64,000 bases of DNA from Ascidiaceihabitans sp. (GTDB taxonomy: Bacteria > Pseudomonadota > Alphaproteobacteria > Rhodobacterales > Rhodobacteraceae): assembly GCA_028248455.1 (NCBI GenBank), contig JAOKHV010000004.1, positions 42,165 to 106,164 of the forward strand, in the 5' to 3' direction. The position numbers were made by a program, and so were the translations under genes. This document shows, piece by piece, positions 46,589 to 56,687 of the stretch; position 1 is the stretch's first letter, and each line of letters begins with the position of its first letter. The notes under the pieces are model-generated. The model saw nothing but the letters and a program-made list of their open reading frames with translations. It searched no databases and was not told where the DNA came from.

Positions 46589-47932
46589 ATGACGAAGCTA
46601 TTTGGAACCGACGGTGTGCGTGGCACAGCGAATATGTACCCTATGACTGCTGAAATGGCATTGCGTATTGGCGCGGCTGTTGGGCGTTATTTTAAACGCG
46701 AGTCTACAGGTGTACACCGCGTTGTTATCGGCAAAGATACACGCCTATCTGGATATATGTTTGAAAGCGCTTTAACGGCTGGTTTGACCAGTACAGGTAT
46801 GAATGTGCTTTTGCTTGGGCCAGTTCCAACACCTGCTGTTGGATTGCTAACACGCTCAATGCGTGCCGATCTTGGTGTGATGATTTCAGCGAGCCACAAC
46901 CCTGCGATCGACAACGGTATCAAGTTCTTTGGTCCAGATGGTTTTAAGTTGTCAGTTGCCGCAGAAACTGAGATCGAAGCGTTGGTCGCCGATGGTGTTG
47001 AACCTATCGAGCCTGAGCAGATCGGTCGCGCTAAACGCGTAGACGATGGTCGCTTCCGCTATATTGAACGTCTTAAGTCCTCTTTTCCGCGACAGACCAG
47101 CCTTGATGGTCTGAAAATCGTTGTGGACTGCGCGAATGGTGCGGCACATAGGGTTGCACCAGATGCATTGTGGGAACTTGGCGCAACCGTCATTCCTGTT
47201 GGTAACAATCCAAACGGTAAGAATATCAACGAAGGTTGTGGATCGACGCACCCGCAGATGGCCGCGGAAACGGTTGTTGCCCATGGTGCTGATCTGGGTG
47301 TCTGCCTTGATGGGGATGCCGATCGCGTGATCCTTGTTGATGAGAACGGCAAGGTTGGTGACGGTGACCAGTTTATGGCCCTCATGGCGTCTCGTTGGGC
47401 CGCAGAGGAGCGCCTAAAGGGAAATGCCTTGGTCGCAACCGTTATGTCCAACCTAGGGCTTGAGCGCTATCTCCAGGGGCAGGGCATTGATCTTGAGCGC
47501 ACAGCTGTTGGTGATCGCCACGTTGTTGAACGTATGCGCAGTGGTGGCTTCAATCTTGGCGGTGAGCAATCAGGCCATATCGTTATGACGGATCATGCCA
47601 CAACTGGTGATGGCCTTATGGCAGGGTTGCAGTTTATGGCTGAGATGATCCGCAGTGTGAAGCCCGCAAGTGAATTGCTCAACTCCTTTGAAGCGGTTCC
47701 TCAATTGCTAAAGAACATACGTTATAGCGCAGATCAAACCCCGCTGGATAATCCCAAAGTTATTGCAGCAATAGCGCAAGCTGAATCGGACTTAGTCGGT
47801 AATGGCCGTTTGTTAATTCGTAAGTCTGGTACTGAGCCTTTGGTTCGTGTGATGGCAGAGTCCGAGGACGAGGGAGTTTTGAACCAAGCAGTAGACAGCA
47901 TTGTTGCTGCTGTTGAAGATGCAGTTTCGTAA
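46589..47932 (+). CDS. glmM: Phosphoglucosamine mutase
   Basis: GlmM turns glucosamine 6-phosphate into glucosamine 1-phosphate for peptidoglycan and lipopolysaccharide. The 447-residue product has [12 protein letters not shown] at the start, the phosphoserine loop [14 protein letters not shown] (active Ser102), the metal loop [13 protein letters not shown] near 238-250, and GEQSGHI near 325 for substrate binding, ending with [12 protein letters not shown]. Length is as in E. coli (445). The folP-glmM order is a very common bacterial pairing. Confidence 0.97.
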   Translation: MTKLFGTDGVRGTANMYPMTAEMALRIGAAVGRYFKRESTGVHRVVIGKDTRLSGYMFESALTAGLTSTGMNVLLLGPVPTPAVGLLTRSMRADLGVMISASHNPAIDNGIKFFGPDGFKLSVAAETEIEALVADGVEPIEPEQIGRAKRVDDGRFRYIERLKSSFPRQTSLDGLKIVVDCANGAAHRVAPDALWELGATVIPVGNNPNGKNINEGCGSTHPQMAAETVVAHGADLGVCLDGDADRVILVDENGKVGDGDQFMALMASRWAAEERLKGNALVATVMSNLGLERYLQGQGIDLERTAVGDRHVVERMRSGGFNLGGEQSGHIVMTDHATTGDGLMAGLQFMAEMIRSVKPASELLNSFEAVPQLLKNIRYSADQTPLDNPKVIAAIAQAESDLVGNGRLLIRKSGTEPLVRVMAESEDEGVLNQAVDSIVAAVEDAVS

Positions 47933-47967
47933 TAGGAGCCGACTGGAGTTGAATTAATGTAAGCAGT

Positions 47968-48885
47968 TTATCTTTTAAACAGCTTACGAAACGCACCGAA
48001 TTGCGACAATCCAACGCCTGCCAAAATCAGCACCATTGCCATGATCAATGATGCGGGCAATGGTTCGCCCAAAAGCAAGGCGCCTAACACGACGGACCAA
48101 ACAGGCACTTGGTAGTTTGTGATAGACATGAAGACTGGCCCTGCAGAGCGGATAACCAGTGTACGCAAGAAGTTTGCAGCAGCCGTTGGAATTAAGCCCA
48201 AAAGCGCGATCACGATCATTGTCTTAGTGGGTGGCATAGGCGGAAAGCCTTCCACAATCAGCGCAATTGGAATGACGATCGCGGCAGACATGATTAGTAG
48301 CACGGTAGACAATCCGATGGTGTCAACCGCAGGCAAGCGGCGCATCATTATGGAGTTGACCCCATAACACATTGCCGCAATCAAACAGGCAAGCCGTCCT
48401 GCGGTTTCCAAAGATGCGCCCGTACTTTCAAACGCTTTCGCGCCCATCAGGATAACAACTCCACAAAATCCGATCGAAAAACCAAGTGATTTTCGCCATG
48501 TAAGGCGTTCACCTGGTACGAAAAAATGTGCCAATGGTAAGACCATTAACGCCATTGCAGCCATCGAAACACCAGCAAAGCCGCCAGTGACGTATTGCTG
48601 ACCCCATGCCAATAACATGAAGGGAATTGCAGAGCTTAGTGCTCCCATAATCCACATGACCAACTTGGTTTTTTGTGTAGGCGGTTCTGCGAACAACGCC
48701 CCTCCGCGCGCTTGCCAAATTGCGTACATAAGTATCGAAGCAAATGCGATGCGGCCAGCCGCAAGCCAAAATGGCGTGATGCCCTCTAGTGCGATTTCTG
48801 TAACAAGGAACGTCCCACCCCATGTGAAGCCTAAAAGCACCACCATCATCCAGCTTCTTGCTGTGATTTCAAAGGTTTGTGTCAT
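47968..48885 (-). CDS. EamA/DMT family transporter
   Basis: A 305-residue ten-helix protein of the DMT superfamily, with GFTWGGTFLVTEIALEG in the first helix pair and GLIPTAAANFLRTLVIRSAGP in the second repeat. Its ATG overlaps the stop of the upstream racemase-like pseudogene (ATGA), so it was once translationally coupled to that gene. With that gene dead, expression may have changed. It is convergent with glmM with 35 bp between. Substrate unknown; an amino or organic acid would fit the lost partner. Confidence 0.85.
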   Translation of the reverse strand: MTQTFEITARSWMMVVLLGFTWGGTFLVTEIALEGITPFWLAAGRIAFASILMYAIWQARGGALFAEPPTQKTKLVMWIMGALSSAIPFMLLAWGQQYVTGGFAGVSMAAMALMVLPLAHFFVPGERLTWRKSLGFSIGFCGVVILMGAKAFESTGASLETAGRLACLIAAMCYGVNSIMMRRLPAVDTIGLSTVLLIMSAAIVIPIALIVEGFPPMPPTKTMIVIALLGLIPTAAANFLRTLVIRSAGPVFMSITNYQVPVWSVVLGALLLGEPLPASLIMAMVLILAGVGLSQFGAFRKLFKR

Positions 48886-49544
48886 AATTTTAAATTTCCT
48901 GATGGAGAGGCAGCGACAGCTAGGACTTTTGGAGTCTCTAACATCTGCGAGGACAAAATGGGTACCCCTAGATCACCTAAGGTATTGGTGGCGACACGCA
49001 TAGAGTTTTGTTCCAAAACGATACAATTGGGTGTACCATTGTTAGCAATGGACTGGCGAATTACCTTGCATATTTCGTTTGAGAAATTTGTCATATCACC
49101 TGCTTCGAAATGTGGCCAAGCTGTGTCACAAAGCACGAGTTCTGTGGATATTGATGATCCAACTTTCTTTGAGCAGTCTTCGAGCAATGCCAATGTGGCG
49201 TTAGGTGTACTTTCAAGGCAAATAGCGGCCATAATTTTCTACCTGTTTCCATTGCGGCTTCCATTATCGGGCTATCAATTCGGACAATATTGGGGTGCGT
49301 TTGCGCAAAGCTATCTACCAGTGGGCCAAGGTTTGAGCGGGTGCAAAGAAATGCATCGGTGGTACTTAACTGTTCAAGTATTTCAGAAGTTTGGGCTGTG
49401 ATGCTCAACAATCGATCAGTTTGTGCGCTCGCAAGCAGTTCAGTGGCGACGTGTTGGTTTCGTACGGTTTGGTGCTATCGCATCGACCAGCGCTTCGAAG
49501 GTTTCAATGTGAACCCAAGCGGTGTGGAGAAATGCAATTTCCAT
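48882..49544 (-). pseudogene. Asp/Glu racemase-like protein, frameshifted twice
   Basis: From ATG 49544 the minus strand reads MEIAFLHTAWVHIETFEALV, then the frame breaks near 49465 and continues HVATELLASAQTDRLLSITA and DAFLCTRSNLGPLVDSF, then breaks near 49232 and continues MAAICLESTPNATLALLEDC to LAVAASPSGNLKL. The arrangement is that of the aspartate/glutamate racemase-like superfamily; the first catalytic Cys lies in LCTRSNLGP (usually CT-C/S-S). A single A restored near 49234 gives a smooth join. No start with a strong ribosome binding site remains for the fragments. Confidence 0.72.
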
Positions 49545-49639
49545 TGTGAGGTACCCCGTTTTCTAAGCTGTTGGCTTGGGTAGAGAGTATTTGGGAGGTA
49601 ATGAATAGAATAAAGTCTGTTTTTGACCACGCTCACAGA

Positions 49640-49667
49640 TGTGGGGTCGGATTGTTCCGACCCCACA
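49640..49667. terminator. Strong hairpin after ilvC
   Basis: Twelve-bp perfect inverted repeat TGTGGGGTCGGA, loop TTGT, TCCGACCCCACA, 8 bp from the ilvC stop. On the minus strand no U tract follows directly, but stability and position suggest a terminator or RNA-protecting hairpin for ilvC. Confidence 0.7.
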
Positions 49668-49674
49668 AAGGTTT

Positions 49675-50793
<1,119 letters not shown>

Positions 50794-50820
50794 TTATAAT
50801 TCTCGTATTTGGAATTTTTT

Positions 50821-51285
50821 ATGAAAATCATTCTTGATGATCTCGATCGCAGCATCTTGCGGCAATGGCAAGCGGATCCTACGCTGTCACCTGCTGACCT
50901 TGCAGAACGCTGCGGCTTGACTGTGGCCAAGGTCACGAGACGTCAAGCGCGGTTGCAAGAGGCTTTGGTGGTCAAGGGTATTGAGGCGGTAATTGATTGG
51001 GCTGCGCTGGGTTACGCATTCGAAGTCTCACTGCGTGTGACCTTGGACAAAACGATCGATCGCGCTTTTGACGAATTCATAGAGGCAGCCCGTTGTGTGC
51101 CGGAAGTGATTGAAATTCAGACCTTCTTGGGACGTGTTGACGTTCGCCTTTCTGTGATTGCACGGGATATGGCGCATTATCAACATATCTACAGGTCCAG
51201 TATCTTAACGTTGCCGCACATTGCAGATATTGAGGGATTGATGCGGGTGGCTGAGATTAAGTCCAATGAAAGCTTGCCGTTGTGA
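50821..51285 (+). CDS. Lrp/AsnC family regulator (first of tandem pair)
   Basis: A 154-residue Lrp/AsnC-type regulator with an N-terminal helix-turn-helix (LDDLDRSILRQWQADPTLSP, LAERCGLTVAKVTRRQARLQ) and a C-terminal AsnC/RAM ligand-binding domain (about 65-145). These bind amino acids and act as dimers or octamers. I start at ATG 50821; an upstream in-frame TTG is unlikely. The sequence is rather divergent in the linker. It is divergent from ilvC and overlaps the next regulator gene by four bases. Branched-chain amino acid control is the natural guess. Confidence 0.9.
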   Translation: MKIILDDLDRSILRQWQADPTLSPADLAERCGLTVAKVTRRQARLQEALVVKGIEAVIDWAALGYAFEVSLRVTLDKTIDRAFDEFIEAARCVPEVIEIQTFLGRVDVRLSVIARDMAHYQHIYRSSILTLPHIADIEGLMRVAEIKSNESLPL

Positions 51286-51737
51286 TCGAGATTGATGACT
51301 TCGATCGCGCCTTGTTGCGTGCGCTGCAGCGTGACGCCAATCAAAGCGCAGGTGCGTTAGGGCGTGAGATTGGGATGTCCCAACCAGCCACTTGGCGCCG
51401 AATTCGGCGATTGCAGGAGGCTGGCGCAATCAAAGGACGGCGTTTACATCTGGATGCTGAGGCGTTGGGGTTTGGCGTGACAGTGTTCTTGGGCGTTAAG
51501 TTGGCTACCAAAGGGCGGGTGAGTCTGGATGATTTTGAGAGAGCGGTAAGTGCGATCCCTGAAATTCAAAAAGTCGAACACGTGTTAGGCTTCTACGATT
51601 ATCGCCTGCGGGTTGTTGCACGGGACTTGTCCGACTTCGAAAGAGTTTTGCGTCGACGTATCATGACTTTGCCAGGTGCAGGTGAGGTGGAGGCCAATGT
51701 GTTGCTGAGTGAAGAACGCCTTCCTGGTCCGCTTTGA
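51282..51737 (+). CDS. Lrp/AsnC family regulator (second of tandem pair)
   Basis: A 151-residue Lrp/AsnC protein starting GTG 51282, overlapping the stop of its neighbour (GTGA). It has the helix-turn-helix (LDDFDRALLR-like IDDFDRALLRALQRDANQSA, LGREIGMSQPATWRRIRRLQ) and the RAM domain with VEHVLGFYDYRLRVVARDL. The two tandem proteins are paralogues but differ clearly, and because they are translationally coupled they may form a heteromeric regulator. The target could be ilvC upstream or the DMT transporter that follows about 90 bp downstream. Confidence 0.9.
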   Translation: MIEIDDFDRALLRALQRDANQSAGALGREIGMSQPATWRRIRRLQEAGAIKGRRLHLDAEALGFGVTVFLGVKLATKGRVSLDDFERAVSAIPEIQKVEHVLGFYDYRLRVVARDLSDFERVLRRRIMTLPGAGEVEANVLLSEERLPGPL

Positions 51738-51826
51738 ACACTTCGACGCCCTGATCAATTTTTCAATTGGGTATCAATTCAGAAGTTGCCCTTGGCGCAC
51801 ATCGCTTCGGCGCATAGGGTCAAAGA

Positions 51827-52675
51827 ATGAAACTATTTTTCATTACAGCGCTCACAATGATGGCTTTCGCATCCAACTCAGTCCTCAACCGAATGGCGCT
51901 TGATGGGGGACATATAGATCCGTCCAGCTTTGCAGCTGTGCGAATCGTTGCGGGTGTGATTGCTTTAGGTCTTATGCTTGCGATCCGTCGCGAAAAGTTA
52001 CCACTTTGGGAAAAATCGCGTATACTGGGTGCCTTGTCACTTGCTGCCTATATGATCGGATTTTCATTGGCTTATGAAAGTTTAGATGCAGGTTTGGGTG
52101 CATTGATCTTGTTTGGGGTCGTCCAAATGGCGCTGTTCATCTACGGAGCGATCAGTGGGGCTGCGCCGACAAAGCGTGAACTGGTGGGTGCTAGCATTGC
52201 CTTTATCGGCCTGTTGATTGCGCTTTGGCCGAGCGAAGATAGCGAAACTACGTTGGTTTGTACCGCTCTGATGATAGTTGCGGGCCTTGGGTGGGCTGCC
52301 TATACAGTGGCAGGGCACGGGGCACAGAGCCCACTGGCGTCAACGGCTGCAAATTTCGTGTTGGCTATGCCGTTTCTCTTGTTTTTATTGATCGGCCAAA
52401 CACTGAATGTGAGTTTTACAGGTATCGCTTTAGCCGTTTTGGCAGGGGCAATTACGTCCGGAATGGGCTATGCTTTGTGGTATTCAATTCTCCCACAAAT
52501 GAATCCCAGTACAGCGGCGGTTGTCCAACTTAGTGTGCCGATCATCGCTATCGTTGCAGGTGCCGTTTTGCTAGATGAAGTTATTAGCATTACAGTGATT
52601 TTCGCTGCAGGATTTGTTGTTGGTGGTATTGGACTAGCGGTCACGAAACGATCAGTTCAAGCGGATCATACATAA
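51827..52675 (+). CDS. EamA/DMT family transporter
   Basis: A 282-residue ten-helix DMT protein with NRMALDGGHIDPSSFAAVR in the first half and YALWYSILPQMNPSTAAVVQ in the second, the latter a strong EamA repeat end. Its place after two Lrp/AsnC regulators fits amino-acid exporters such as those often paired with Lrp-type regulators, but the substrate is not shown. Its last 35 bases overlap the opposing Nudix gene. Confidence 0.87.
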   Translation: MKLFFITALTMMAFASNSVLNRMALDGGHIDPSSFAAVRIVAGVIALGLMLAIRREKLPLWEKSRILGALSLAAYMIGFSLAYESLDAGLGALILFGVVQMALFIYGAISGAAPTKRELVGASIAFIGLLIALWPSEDSETTLVCTALMIVAGLGWAAYTVAGHGAQSPLASTAANFVLAMPFLLFLLIGQTLNVSFTGIALAVLAGAITSGMGYALWYSILPQMNPSTAAVVQLSVPIIAIVAGAVLLDEVISITVIFAAGFVVGGIGLAVTKRSVQADHT

Positions 52676-53096
52676 GGTCACAATTGGGATCAAAAGCCAC
52701 ACGTCCTAAACTGGACGGTTTATGCATCGTTTCGGCCAATTCAGTTTCAGTGACCCAAACATGTCTGTTTACGACATTCTCTAGGTCTTTCCAGTCGTCC
52801 GCGATGTTTGTTTTTCCATTGAGTGTACACCGAAAGAATACCTCGACTTGATGGTAGTCTTTTTCTGGCATGTGAAATTCGTTCACAAGGGCTGGTGCGC
52901 CAACTATTATGTCTAACCCGGTTTCTTCAAAAATCTCGCGTTTTAAGTTTTCTGGTAAGCTGGTTCCAGTATCCACACCACCACCAGGTGTACACATCAG
53001 CGGACTTTTTTGCCCAGCCCATGCGTTGACCAAGAGCAATCTATCTTTGTGAATGATGATCGCGCGAACGGCGACGCGCGGCTGCTTTTCTGACAT
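52641..53096 (-). CDS. Nudix hydrolase
   Basis: A 151-residue Nudix protein. The Nudix box lies at about residues 38-60: GGGVDTGTSLPENLKREIFE followed by ETGLD. The REIFEETG core is complete, so metal binding is likely, but the first acidic residue of the box (GX5E) is replaced by Thr (GTS in place of GES). Such enzymes cleave nucleoside diphosphates linked to other groups; the substrate here is unknown. No operon partner. The 3' end overlaps the DMT transporter by 35 bp. Confidence 0.88.
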   Translation of the reverse strand: MSEKQPRVAVRAIIIHKDRLLLVNAWAGQKSPLMCTPGGGVDTGTSLPENLKREIFEETGLDIIVGAPALVNEFHMPEKDYHQVEVFFRCTLNGKTNIADDWKDLENVVNRHVWVTETELAETMHKPSSLGRVAFDPNCDLMYDPLELIVS

Positions 53097-53169
53097 TTTT
53101 TAGGGTCCAGTGCGAATGAATGACGCACCACCATTCCATGTGAGGGCATGAAGGTCTATCTGCATCATT

Positions 53170-53941
53170 ATGAAACAAGTCTTTGTCATTCTAATAGCAT
53201 TGAGCTGCGCCGGGCCTGCGGCAGCCAATTGCGTCGTATTGATCCATGGGTTGGCGCGAACAGAATCCTCTTTTGCGCTGATGGAAACTGCTCTTGAAGC
53301 CGACGGATATTCAGTGGTGCGCCCTGGTTATCCTTCAACCAAAGCAACTATTTCTGACTTGGCAGATGCAACCATTCCTGCGGCCGTTGCATCCTGTCCT
53401 TACGGTCAAATTAACTTTGTCACCCACTCAATGGGAGGGATTTTGGGTACGTGATTGGCTGAACCGAAATCGCCCCGAAAGCCTTGGCCGAGTTGTTATG
53501 TTGGCTCCACCTAACAAGGGGAGTGAAATTGTTGATGCGTTTTTAGGTTTGTTTATCTTCGATTAAATCAATGGACCTGCTGGGCTACAGTTAGGCACAG
53601 GCAAAGAAAGCCTGCCGCTGTCTTTACCCGCAGTCGACTATCATGTTGGTGTAATTGCGGGTGATCAATCGCTTAGTGTATATTTTTCTCGGCTTTTGCC
53701 CGGTGCCGATGACGGAAAAGTTGCTGTGAGTTCAACTGTTGTTGCTGGCATGAAAGATCATATTATTTTGCCTGCGACACACACATTTATGATGAACAAG
53801 CCCAAGGTTATCACTGAGACGATCCTGTTCCTAGAAAAGAGTACTTTTGATCCGTCCATTAGTTGGGCAGATGCATTGCTTGAGCGTTTGGGTTGCGAAG
53901 GATTTGACTGTCTAAAGGGCAATCCGAACGTAGAATGCTGA
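53170..53941 (+). pseudogene. Exported alpha/beta hydrolase (lipase-like), disrupted
   Basis: Starts ATG 53170 with a signal peptide (VFVILIALSCAGPAAAN), then VVLIHGLARTESSF (oxyanion region) and [12 protein letters not shown] (nucleophile Ser, HSMGG). After ILG the frame shifts near 53450 and continues [20 protein letters not shown], then TAA at 53564-53566 interrupts LFIFD and INGPAGLQLGTG, and the frame goes on with VAVSSTVVAGMKDH and HTFMMNK to 53941. One frameshift and one nonsense codon, otherwise complete. It would have been a periplasmic triacylglycerol-lipase-like enzyme. Confidence 0.82.
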
Positions 53942-53982
53942 AGGCTGCTGCTTGCGGCGTACTAGCCTACAAACGTTATTCA

Positions 53983-55047
53983 TTACTTGATGCGATTAAA
54001 GTGACCCATCTTGCGATCGGTTTTCACCTCTGCTTTGCCATATAGATGCAGTGCTGTATTTGGTTCAGCAGCAAGGGTTGGTACGCGGTCCATATCGCGA
54101 CCGATTAGGTTTTCCATTACAACGTCAGAGTGACGTTTCCCATCTCCCAAGGTCCAACCTGCAACGGCGCGAATATGCTGTTCAAACTGATCAACTGCAC
54201 AGCCATTTTGTGTCCAGTGGCCCGAATTATGTACGCGCGGTGCGATTTCGTTCACTATCAATCCGTTTTGGGTGACGAACAATTCGACACCTAAAACGCC
54301 AACGTAATCCAGTGCATTCAAAATGTTTGCAGCGATTAGGATAGCATCTGTTCGCATGCTTGGAGAGAGACGGGCAGGGATTGTGGTCGTATGTAAAATA
54401 CCATTGCGGTGTATGTTTTCGCCGGGATCATAGCATGCCACTTCGCCTTTAACGCTGCGTGCCGCAATGACTGATACTTCGTGCGTAAAGCTAACAAAGC
54501 CTTCTAACACTGCTGCATTACCTGCCATGTCTTTGAACGCGTTAAACGCGTCTTTAGCCTTCATAATCCGCGCCTGGCCTTTTCCGTCATAGCCAAACCG
54601 GCGCGTTTTTAGGATGGAGGGGGCACCAATGCTATCCATTGCAGTTGCTAATGCTGATTCATCGGGAATGTCAGCGAACGGCGCAACGCTTAACCCAAGG
54701 CTTTGCAAGAAGTTCTTTTCGGTTAAGCGATCTTGCGAGATGCGCAAGGCTTCGCGACCTGGACGAATTGGGCGCAAAGTTTCAAGTAAGTCGAGAGCGG
54801 AGGTCGGGACATTTTCGAACTCATAGGTGATTACATCGACATCAGCGGCAAAGGCATACAAAGCATCAGCATCCTCATATGCAGCAGTCGTGACACGATC
54901 AGCGACTTCACCAGCAGGCGGGTTAGCCCCAGGTTCAAAGATATGGGTTTTAAATCCTAAGCGGCTTGCTGCCACACTTAGCATGCGGCCCAGTTGGCCA
55001 CCGCCCAAAATTCCGATCGTTGCGCCGGTTGTCAGAGAATCAGTCAT
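53983..55047 (-). CDS. purK: 5-(carboxyamino)imidazole ribonucleotide synthase
   Basis: PurK, with PurE, converts AIR to CAIR in purine synthesis, PurK using ATP and bicarbonate. The 354-residue ATP-grasp protein begins after [21 protein letters not shown] (loop at about 8-20), and has [15 protein letters not shown] (about 145-159) and [15 protein letters not shown] (about 265-279). I chose ATG 55047, which overlaps the purE stop by 8 bp. It is transcribed after purE, typical purEK order. Confidence 0.96.
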   Translation of the reverse strand: MTDSLTTGATIGILGGGQLGRMLSVAASRLGFKTHIFEPGANPPAGEVADRVTTAAYEDADALYAFAADVDVITYEFENVPTSALDLLETLRPIRPGREALRISQDRLTEKNFLQSLGLSVAPFADIPDESALATAMDSIGAPSILKTRRFGYDGKGQARIMKAKDAFNAFKDMAGNAAVLEGFVSFTHEVSVIAARSVKGEVACYDPGENIHRNGILHTTTIPARLSPSMRTDAILIAANILNALDYVGVLGVELFVTQNGLIVNEIAPRVHNSGHWTQNGCAVDQFEQHIRAVAGWTLGDGKRHSDVVMENLIGRDMDRVPTLAAEPNTALHLYGKAEVKTDRKMGHFNRIK

Positions 55048-55546
55048 CAGTGGGTATATCCGGAATTGAGGCGGACAAGTCATTGCGCCATGTGTCTAAA
55101 CGGGTGGCCAATTCAGGGTCCTGAAGGGCCAGAATACCAGCGGCCATTAACGCGGCATTGGTTGCACCCGCGCCGCCAATTGCCATAGTCGCAACGGGAA
55201 ACCCACGTGGCATTTGTAGTATTGAATACAGCGAATCTACACCTGAGAGAGCCTTGGTTTGAACAGGTACACCAACAACAGGCACACGGGTTTTGGAGGC
55301 CATCATACCTGGAAGATGAGCGGCACCGCCAGCACCAGCAATAATAACCTGCAAACCACGATCAACAGCAGTCTTGCCATACTCCCACAATCGATCAGGC
55401 GTACGGTGCGCCGAAACGATCTTGGCCTCAAAAGGGACGTCCAGTTGATCAAGGATATCGGCGGCTTCACGCATGGTTGGCCAATCTGATTGGCTGCCCA
55501 TGATAATGCCGACTTTGATTCGTGCGGTAGTTGAATGCTGTGTCAT
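55040..55546 (-). CDS. purE: N5-carboxyaminoimidazole ribonucleotide mutase
   Basis: PurE moves the carboxyl group of N5-CAIR to carbon to give CAIR. The 168-residue product has [14 protein letters not shown] (about 12-25) with the SDW motif, the catalytic His in [10 protein letters not shown] (about 44-53), and [12 protein letters not shown] (about 71-82). Length is normal. It is the first gene of purE-purK. Upstream is a DUF465 gene on the same strand after about 80 bp, probably not co-transcribed. Confidence 0.97.
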   Translation of the reverse strand: MTQHSTTARIKVGIIMGSQSDWPTMREAADILDQLDVPFEAKIVSAHRTPDRLWEYGKTAVDRGLQVIIAGAGGAAHLPGMMASKTRVPVVGVPVQTKALSGVDSLYSILQMPRGFPVATMAIGGAGATNAALMAAGILALQDPELATRLDTWRNDLSASIPDIPTDD

Positions 55547-55629
55547 GTTAGTAAGCCCCTGTTTGGCGAAGCAGGCACTATAGCGGGATGGGCGTTCGAG
55601 GCAATGCTGAGAGGCTCAGCTATCAAAAA

Positions 55630-55854
55630 TTAAGCGATAATATCTGGGGTCAGCCGATCTTCGATCACCGTAATCCGGTCCTTAAGCCATAGTTTTTGCT
55701 TTTTGAGGCGCCGTAAGGTCAATTGATCGCTAGTTCGGGCCTCAACCAATTGGCTGATCGCTTCATCCAATGCGCGATGGTCCGTACGAAACACTTCCAA
55801 TTCAACGCGTAAGACGTCGTCGGTTTTCATGGATATGTCTGATTGATCGTTCAT
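55630..55854 (-). CDS. DUF465 protein (YdcH-like)
   Basis: A 74-residue mostly helical, charged protein with the DUF465 pattern: HRALDEAISQL and LRRLKKQKLWLKDRI, forming a probable helical hairpin. Homologues are common and of unknown function; some appear as growth-phase or RNA-associated proteins. Its ATG at 55854 is in the usual position; the neighbouring hsp20 gene diverges from it. Confidence 0.82.
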   Translation of the reverse strand: MNDQSDISMKTDDVLRVELEVFRTDHRALDEAISQLVEARTSDQLTLRRLKKQKLWLKDRITVIEDRLTPDIIA

Positions 55855-55932
55855 TGTGCTGATTCTAACTCGTATTCGAAGGTTTCATTATAAGGTGTTG
55901 AAAAGGCTACGCATAGGTATTTCATCAAAGGC

Positions 55933-55962
55933 CTTGTCGGGTGGTTAATTCCTTCCCATATT
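55933..55962 (+). promoter_or_regulatory. Candidate RpoH promoter for hsp20
   Basis: CTTGTCG at about 55933-55939 and CTTCCCATAT at about 55952-55961, 12 bp apart, resemble the RpoH promoter pattern (CTTGAAA and CCCCATnT). It lies about 70 bp before an hsp20 gene, a class very often under RpoH. Match is imperfect and by eye. Confidence 0.4.
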
Positions 55963-56028
55963 CATACAACAAGGTTGCCATGATTTGGGGCCTAAATTGA
56001 CTGTCGCTTAATTAGAAGGACGTGTCGT

Positions 56029-56442
56029 ATGACCAAAATGACCCTTGCTTCGTACCCTCATATGTTGGGTTTCGAACAACTTGAACGATTGCTGGAACGC
56101 ACTGCCAAAACTGGCAATGAGGGCTATCCACCGTTCAATATCGAACAAAGCTCTGATCGTTCTTATCGTATTACATTGGCCGTGGCTGGTTTTGCCGAAG
56201 ATGAATTGGCAATTACCGTTGAGGATCGCCAGTTGGTAATTCGTGGACGAAACACAGATGACGCTGAGGGACGAGTTTTCCTGCATCGTGGCATCGCATC
56301 ACGCCAATTTCAACGCTCATTTGTATTGGCTGAAGGTGTTGATGTGGGCGAAGCCGTTATGGAAAATGGACTGCTGCATATCGATTTGACACAGGCCAAA
56401 GCTGAAACAGTGGTCCAGACGATCAACATTAAGAAAGGATAA
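56029..56442 (+). CDS. Hsp20/alpha-crystallin small heat shock protein
   Basis: Small heat-shock proteins hold unfolding proteins in oligomers until DnaK or ClpB refold them. The 137-residue product has a short N-terminal arm (YPHMLGFEQLERLLERTAK), the alpha-crystallin domain with YRITLAVAGFAEDELAITVE (about 44-63) and RGIASRQFQRSFVLAEGV, and the AxxxNGLLxI signature VMENGLLHIDL (about 111-121). Near the same size as IbpA. A DUF1150 gene follows 3 bp after the stop; this pair is characteristic of Rhodobacteraceae. Confidence 0.94.
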   Translation: MTKMTLASYPHMLGFEQLERLLERTAKTGNEGYPPFNIEQSSDRSYRITLAVAGFAEDELAITVEDRQLVIRGRNTDDAEGRVFLHRGIASRQFQRSFVLAEGVDVGEAVMENGLLHIDLTQAKAETVVQTINIKKG

Positions 56443-56445
56443 GTC

Positions 56446-56682
56446 ATGCATTCAGAATATAACTTCGACGAAGATCTGTCAGTTGATACTGACCGGATGG
56501 TTTACGTGAAATCAGTGTTGGTGAGCGATTTACCAAGTGAAGTTCAGAACCAAGTCGACGGCGTTAAAAAATTATTCGCAGTTCATGATGCCGATGGTAA
56601 GCAATTGGCGTTGGTTGGCGATCGTCGCCTTGCTTTCGCGCTTGCCCGTCAACATGACTATAGTCCCCAACCGTTGCACTAA
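56446..56682 (+). CDS. DUF1150 protein
   Basis: A 78-residue protein with the DUF1150 pattern: MVYVKSVLVSDLP (about 18-30), then KLFAVHDADGKQLALVGDRR and LAFALARQHDYSPQPLH. It lies 3 bp after hsp20, a pairing conserved in alphaproteobacteria, so it is probably co-expressed in heat shock. Function unknown. Confidence 0.85.
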   Translation: MHSEYNFDEDLSVDTDRMVYVKSVLVSDLPSEVQNQVDGVKKLFAVHDADGKQLALVGDRRLAFALARQHDYSPQPLH

Positions 56683-56687
56683 ACGGG

